Below, in pieces: positions 59,826 to 64,000 of a stretch of DNA of 64,000 nt (positions are counted from its first letter, which is position 1; every line of letters starts with the position of its first letter). The notes under the pieces were generated by a model, which saw nothing but the letters and a program-made list of their open reading frames with translations, did no database searches and was not told where the DNA came from. The stretch covers positions 116,990-180,989 of the forward strand of contig CAIPFE010000063.1 of the NCBI GenBank assembly GCA_903864275.1, read 5' to 3'. A program made the translations under genes and the position numbers. The DNA is from an uncultured Mucilaginibacter sp. (GTDB lineage: Bacteria > Bacteroidota > Bacteroidia > Sphingobacteriales > Sphingobacteriaceae).

Positions 59826-60716
59826 TTACTTGAAAAATAGGTAATAAAATGTCAAATTAAAAAACACCTCATGCCTGTTTTTCAACTCACCTTCCACATT
59901 CACCGGTATGGAGTATTTCCATGAAGCTTCGAAAGTATAATGCGGCCTGTTGTAGGCGATAGGGATTTTGACGCTGTAATTAAGCGCGTTAAACCTGCCA
60001 TTATTGTAGTGGGGAAATGCAGGGGGAACAGCCAGTCCTGGTATTTGGCCATTGTTTATATTCAGCCTGTCCAAATGTTCAGAAGAATACCTTCCCACAA
60101 AATTCTGCGTGCCCAAAATAGCGCTGATAGTGGGGTTAAACGACAAGTAGTCTTTATCATCAAAAACGCCCCAGTCAGTTTCAATGTATTTGGAGGTGTT
60201 GAGGGTAAGAAAATAATCATTGGCATCGCCAAAAAGGTAGTCGAATTCCACACTTGATTTTGCAAATTTCCAGTCGAATGAATTTTTAAAGTTTATATCG
60301 TTTGATGAGGCCGATTTTATTACTTGCGCTTCATCGTCATTAAACAAAAACCTGTTATAGCTTATTGAGCCGGAGAACTTTTTCGAATATTTGAAAAGAT
60401 AGCCTGCCCCCAGGTCAATTTCATCAATAAGCGGGTAATAGCCGATCACTTGCACCGGCGAACCATATACGAAAAAACCCGATTTGAAATTATAGATAGC
60501 ATACATACTCAAATAAGGGTAGGTAACAGGCCCGGTACGCCCAAAAAACTGGAAATCGCTGCCATAATTGGCCCCAACTGAAATAGACTTTTTCCTGATC
60601 ACTGTATCTGTATCCGCAGTAATGTGTGCTGTCGCGCCCCGAACAACCGGAAGCCTTAAGTCAGCTGCATTTACTGCGTTACCAATTATTAAGAGAAGGA
60701 TAAAAAAGTATTTCAT
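59826..60716 (-). CDS. outer-membrane beta-barrel protein of unknown function
   Basis: 296 residues with a signal peptide (MKYFFILLLIIGNAVNA), many alternating amphipathic strands (KSISVGANYGSDFQFFGRTG, SGSISYNRFLFNDDE) and an aromatic C-terminus (FYYLFFK) typical of outer-membrane insertion. The family is not recognised. Its operon with a basic secreted protein and a two-component pair suggests a stress- or signal-linked role. Confidence 0.72.
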   Translation of the reverse strand: MKYFFILLLIIGNAVNAADLRLPVVRGATAHITADTDTVIRKKSISVGANYGSDFQFFGRTGPVTYPYLSMYAIYNFKSGFFVYGSPVQVIGYYPLIDEIDLGAGYLFKYSKKFSGSISYNRFLFNDDEAQVIKSASSNDINFKNSFDWKFAKSSVEFDYLFGDANDYFLTLNTSKYIETDWGVFDDKDYLSFNPTISAILGTQNFVGRYSSEHLDRLNINNGQIPGLAVPPAFPHYNNGRFNALNYSVKIPIAYNRPHYTFEASWKYSIPVNVEGELKNRHEVFFNLTFYYLFFK

Positions 60717-60746
60717 TAATATTCAAAAAATTGTTGGTTGAATTTG

Positions 60747-61094
60747 TTAGTTGCCATTTCTCCTGGGAATTTCCGGAGGCCTTTCCAAACCTTCAGGCCT
60801 TCGCTGCCGTTTCGGCCGGTGTTTGGTTTGTGAGGTTGCCGCCTCATCCCCGGGTTCAATTTTTTCGGGCTTTGGCTGTTTTTTGGTTTTAGCCACTTCC
60901 TTTATTTTCTTCTTGTCTTCCTGTTCCTGCCTTTTACTGTTTTTTGTTGTAGTATCAGCAGCCATTGATTTAAACGGCAAACTTAGCCCCAAACTATCAG
61001 AAAAAGCATTAAAATGAATATTTTTTATTTTAGCAGATGATAAAGACGGTGCAAATATCAATAAGACGACAATATAAGCAAACCACTTTACCAT
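60747..61094 (-). CDS. small secreted basic, Lys/Pro-rich protein
   Basis: 115 residues. Signal peptide (MVKWFAYIVVLLIFAPSLSS), then a segment with no clear structure (about 25-50), and a long charged tail (KKIKEVAKTKKQPKPEK, KHRPKRQRRPEG). First gene of the operon with the barrel, regulator and kinase. No family recognised; it could be a signal or cell-surface ligand for that kinase, but this is speculative. Confidence 0.6.
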   Translation of the reverse strand: MVKWFAYIVVLLIFAPSLSSAKIKNIHFNAFSDSLGLSLPFKSMAADTTTKNSKRQEQEDKKKIKEVAKTKKQPKPEKIEPGDEAATSQTKHRPKRQRRPEGLERPPEIPRRNGN

Positions 61095-61175
61095 TGAGAG
61101 GGGGGGAATATTAAAATTATATTCAAATAGTGTTCAATTAAACTTTATCCATTTAATTAATTAGCGGGACTAACG

Positions 61176-61191
61176 GCAGGTTGTAACCTGC
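61176..61191. other. GCAGGTTGTAACCTGC hairpin
   Basis: 7-bp perfect stem with a 2-nt loop in the 248-nt gap 61095-61342. That gap contains no gene and no other motif I can name. Confidence 0.45.
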
Positions 61192-61342
61192 ATATTCCCT
61201 AAACCGATCTGAATTTATATAATTGGGGTTTATTAAAATAACAATAAGGGTGTTCATATTCAATATGCCGACTTTTTTACATTCAGCATACAGGTAAATT
61301 TAGCTTTTATTTATAAAAGGATGAATTGTTTGAAATTAAATA

Positions 61343-62272
61343 TCAATTGGCGGCACTAACAGCCCTGGAAGTATACATGCGTTCATTATCATCCATAATA
61401 ATGCAAGCCATCTGGTTTAGCTGGTTTATTAAATACAAGCCCGCATTAATACCCATTGACATTACCGGGGTTGCCATGGCATCAGCAAATTCGGCACTGG
61501 TACTTACAATACTTACACTTTTAATTCCGCTAACGGCAAACCCTTTTTGAGGATTAACGGCACTTAAGTTTTTTTTATTGATAATTGCCGTTTGCTTTCC
61601 GGCATTTACAGAAGTGGCGATAGCCATATTGCTGATATCAACGTTTGCATAAGCGAGTGATTTTTGAGCGGGGTCGGCAGTGGCAATCGTCCATGGCTCA
61701 TGATCCGGGCCTGCTCCCCAGGCTAACAGGTCGCCGCCGGCATTAATAACACCGCTGCTTACGCCCTGCATCTGTAGTATATATTTAGCCCTGTCGGCTG
61801 CATAGCCCCGGATATTGGCGCCAAAACCTATACGCATACCTTTTTCTTTCAAAAAAACGGTCTGCTGGCCGGCATCAAGCACCACATTTTGATAATTCAC
61901 TTGCCGAACAGCGGTTTTATTGATAACTGTTTCAAAATCATCTGCTTCTTTTTCGGCATAGTAAGTAATATCAAACGCGCCATCGGTAAGTTCGGATATT
62001 TTTAGTGAACGGTCAATCAGCCTGAAAATTTCGCCGCTTGTTTTAACTGGTTTTATGCCTGCGTTGCGGTTTATTTTATTAATAGGGGTATCATCACTAA
62101 ACGTGCTCAGCAGCTTTTCAACGCGGGTTATTTCGGCTATCGCATCGTCTATCCGGTCGTCGGCCCAATGAGGGTCGCTGCCAACTACGCTGATTTCAAA
62201 TTGATCACCCATCAAACGCACAACACGCCTGAAAATAACTGGTTTGTGGGGCAGGATTTTTATAGCTAACAT
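61343..62272 (-). CDS. apbE: FAD:protein FMN transferase (ApbE-like)
   Basis: 309 residues. Marks are the N-terminal MGDQFEISVVG, GFGANIRGYAADRAKYIL (a variant of the GxxKGYAxD block), and GGDLLAWG. The C-terminal ATSVNAGKQTAI and ISTSAEFADAMATPVM-like segments correspond to the Mg-binding AxxNA and STxxxxAD regions. ApbE links FMN to a Thr/Ser of target flavoproteins such as NQR or RNF subunits. Most relatives carry a lipoprotein signal; here the N-terminus lacks one, suggesting a cytoplasmic or truncated form. Confidence 0.82.
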   Translation of the reverse strand: MLAIKILPHKPVIFRRVVRLMGDQFEISVVGSDPHWADDRIDDAIAEITRVEKLLSTFSDDTPINKINRNAGIKPVKTSGEIFRLIDRSLKISELTDGAFDITYYAEKEADDFETVINKTAVRQVNYQNVVLDAGQQTVFLKEKGMRIGFGANIRGYAADRAKYILQMQGVSSGVINAGGDLLAWGAGPDHEPWTIATADPAQKSLAYANVDISNMAIATSVNAGKQTAIINKKNLSAVNPQKGFAVSGIKSVSIVSTSAEFADAMATPVMSMGINAGLYLINQLNQMACIIMDDNERMYTSRAVSAAN

Positions 62273-62498
62273 AAGCTGATAAATTTAAATGCAGTATAAA
62301 AAGAATTTTTAAAACCGTCGCTTTAACACTTCATCGCCCCGGGGCAACGCGGAATATGGCTAAATTTTGAAATAAAGGTAGGAGGGTATTATGAAATTGA
62401 GATGAAAAGGGGATTTCGGTAATTGTAATAGCGTTGAAGGGGTGTCAAAACCGGGTCATAAAATCTTTGGGCTGTCAGCTGCATGGCTGGTTTATTTT

Positions 62499-62542
62499 TT
62501 AACACGGAGGGCGCTGAGGAGGCGCGGAGGCAGCAGAAGTTA
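62499..62542. repeat. family-E repeat fragment (ACACGGAGGGCGCTGAGG)
   Basis: TTAACACGGAGGGCGCTGAG followed by GAGGCGCGGAGGCAGCAGAA. It lies in the 400-nt gap 62273-62672, which contains no gene, and is related to the repeats at 24100 and 20371. Confidence 0.6.
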
Positions 62543-62642
62543 AATTTGTCGGGTTGTTTTATGCTAAAAATTACGCCTGTTTCTGCCATATTCGAAAGCG
62601 CGGAGTTCGCAAGAAAAGCCATTCAATCCTGGAAACGCGGGG

Positions 62643-62668
62643 TAGAGACGCGATGCATCGCGTCTCTA
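62643..62668. repeat. 26-nt perfect palindrome after prfA
   Basis: TAGAGACGCGATG and its exact inverse complement, without spacer, 5 nt beyond the prfA stop. No T-run follows on the minus strand. It is a dispersed-repeat type that may act as a transcription barrier. Confidence 0.75.
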
Positions 62669-62672
62669 GACA

Positions 62673-63746
62673 TTACGCAACCGTCCCTTCCTTCAATTTC
62701 TCCGCATTTTCAGCAAACTGCAATGCTTCCATAATTTCCTGCAGATCGCCGTTTAACACGCCGGGGAGGTTGTAAATGGTTAAGCCAATGCGATGTTCCG
62801 TAAGACGGCCCTGGGGGTAGTTGTAAGTACGTACTTTGGCAGAGCGGTCGCCGGTGGAGACCATGGTTTTGCGTTTTTTGGAGGTTATTTCGAGGTGTTT
62901 TTGCAGTTCCATTTCATACACCCTTGAGCGTAGTACCTGCAAAGCCTTATCGTAATTTTTTAACTGCGATTTCTGGTCCTGGCACTGGGCTACAATACCT
63001 GAGGGAATGTGGGTTAGCCTTACGGCAGAGTAAGTGGTGTTTACGGATTGTCCGCCCGGGCCTGATGCGCAAAAGAGATCTTTACGGATGTCGCTCACCT
63101 GCAAATCAATATCAAATTCATCAACTTCAGGTAATACTACGACGGTTGCTGCGGAAGTATGTACGCGGCCCTGCGTTTCGGTATCGGGCACACGCTGTAC
63201 CCTGTGTACGCCCGATTCGTATTTTAAAGTGCCGTAAGCATCCTCTGCAATTACATTGAACACAATTTCCTTGTAGCCGCCTGATGTACCTTCGGTGTAG
63301 TCAACCAGTTCGGTTTTCCAGCCGCGTTTTTCGCAATAGCGCATGTACATGCGGTAAAGGTCGCCGGCAAACAGGGCAGCTTCATCGCCGCCCGTGCCGC
63401 CGCGGATCTCGATAATAGCATTTTTCGAGTCTTCGGGATCTTTTGGTATCAGCATCAAACGGATCGCTTCTTCCATTTCATCCTGCTGCACCAATAATTC
63501 GTCCAGTTCACTCTTAGCCATCTCGCGGAATTCTTCGTCTTTTTCGGTGGCCAATATTTCTTTATTACTATCAATATTGCTCATAATGTTGCGGTAGATA
63601 TTATATTCATCCACAACTTTGGCAAGGTCCTTATATTCTTTATTCAATTGGGCATAGCGTTTCATGTCAGCCATTACATCAGGGCTGCTCAGCTCGGCTT
63701 CAACATCTTTCCAGCGTTGGTATATCGCTTCTAATTTTTCTAACAT
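62673..63746 (-). CDS. prfA: peptide chain release factor 1
   Basis: 357 residues. The peptidyl-hydrolase motif GGQ is present in ASGPGGQSVNTTYSAVRLTH, with the surrounding domain 3 blocks IEIRGGTGGDEAALFAGDLY and ESGVHRVQRVP. It releases nascent chains at UAA and UAG codons. Normal length. The upstream ~120-nt region holds a -7 element before the IS30 end. Confidence 0.95.
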   Translation of the reverse strand: MLEKLEAIYQRWKDVEAELSSPDVMADMKRYAQLNKEYKDLAKVVDEYNIYRNIMSNIDSNKEILATEKDEEFREMAKSELDELLVQQDEMEEAIRLMLIPKDPEDSKNAIIEIRGGTGGDEAALFAGDLYRMYMRYCEKRGWKTELVDYTEGTSGGYKEIVFNVIAEDAYGTLKYESGVHRVQRVPDTETQGRVHTSAATVVVLPEVDEFDIDLQVSDIRKDLFCASGPGGQSVNTTYSAVRLTHIPSGIVAQCQDQKSQLKNYDKALQVLRSRVYEMELQKHLEITSKKRKTMVSTGDRSAKVRTYNYPQGRLTEHRIGLTIYNLPGVLNGDLQEIMEALQFAENAEKLKEGTVA

Positions 63747-63805
63747 GGTATTTCCTCAAAATCAATTGCAAACAGGCATTACCCGTATGTTATGCAAAAG
63801 GCGCA

Positions 63806-63813
63806 CAAAAGTA
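63806..63813 (-). promoter_or_regulatory. -7 element of prfA
   Basis: CAAAAGTA on the plus strand, TACTTTTG on the minus strand, 60 nt before the start; the only TTG nearby is at 12-nt spacing, shorter than usual. Confidence 0.45.
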
Positions 63814-63867
63814 CGCATTTTAAGGCAAAATTAATTCATGCGGATGTAAAGAGATGGGGGGGTAGAT

Positions 63868-64000
63868 TCAACTCACCAATGCAACAATATTGTCTAAGTT
63901 AGTGTAAAAAACATGTTTGGGATTGTTGTATAGCAGTTTTTTTCTTGGTCTACTATTGATTTTGTGTTGTATGTCTTTGATTTCCTGTTCATTATATTTG
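63868..64000 (-). CDS. IS30-family transposase, C-terminal fragment (continues beyond window)
   Basis: 44 codons ending in TGA at 63868, read in from the right edge. EIKDIQHKINSRPRKKLLYN and the NPKHVFYTNLDN ending match the extreme C-terminus of IS30 transposases, which move by circle intermediates. The start lies outside the window. The terminal inverted repeat was not located with certainty; TAGATTCAACTCACCAATGC just outside the stop is a candidate end. Inserted upstream of prfA. Confidence 0.82.
   Translation of the reverse strand, partial: KYNEQEIKDIQHKINSRPRKKLLYNNPKHVFYTNLDNIVALVS

Overview
The window reads as chromosome of a Bacteroidota bacterium, most likely Sphingobacteriaceae and close to Mucilaginibacter or Pedobacter. 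The evidence is Bacteroidota promoters (TAnnTTTG with an upstream TTG), MacB/FtsX-type permeases, AraC regulators with membrane domains, ECF sigma factors, HupE with a DUF6702-like protein, a ParC ending in an acidic tail, and many palindromic intergenic repeats. This placement is inferred from protein style; no rRNA is present. The left edge cuts a GH27 alpha-galactosidase and the right edge cuts an IS30-type transposase.

Layout. 1-6.0 kb: end of the alpha-galactosidase, then a four-gene operon (DapA-family deaminase, aldehyde dehydrogenase, proline-racemase-family epimerase, FAD oxidoreductase) that fits the complete 4-hydroxyproline to 2-oxoglutarate route. 6-14 kb: macro-domain protein, BNR-repeat lipoprotein, M1 peptidase, an amino-acid permease with a PLP lyase. 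14-18.5 kb: secreted proteins, a DoxX/NTF2 pair and an alpha/beta hydrolase next to an AraC-type regulator; both small units carry the same ~50-nt upstream site. 18.6-28 kb: AI-2E-type permease, cupin, pentapeptide protein, FtsX-type permease, chagasin-like inhibitor, CPBP protease, a DUF6702-like protein and HupE. 28-36.4 kb: parE and parC with cytidine deaminase, SGNH hydrolase and small genes between. 36.4-46 kb: alcohol dehydrogenase, TPR protein, methyltransferase, aldose epimerase, YncE/phosphoesterase fusion, then the YciI/ECF42 sigma pair. 46-52 kb: a repeat array next to a DUF559 nuclease, a B12-binding protein with a crotonase, an NtrC-type regulator followed by an isolated H-box mini-protein, and an envelope cluster. 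53-56.2 kb: trpE-trpG-trpC behind a leader peptide with two adjacent Trp codons and an intrinsic terminator. 56-64 kb: HMA-domain protein, Gly/Tyr-rich protein, a two-component system with an outer-membrane protein, ApbE, prfA and the IS30 end.

The most unusual layer is repetitive. At least six families of short palindromic or heptad-phased repeats occupy the gaps, and several reach into genes. One provides G-rich sequence immediately before the starts of the FAD oxidase gene and trpC, and overlaps the 5' end of trpG. Another is read in frame through the signal-peptide region of the DUF6702-like gene. A heptad array encodes the last codons of cytidine deaminase. The DUF559 (Vsr-like) nuclease beside the densest palindrome array is the best candidate here for an undescribed system: a nuclease that might mobilise or maintain such repeats, as RAYT transposases do for REPs. 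This is inference from position only.
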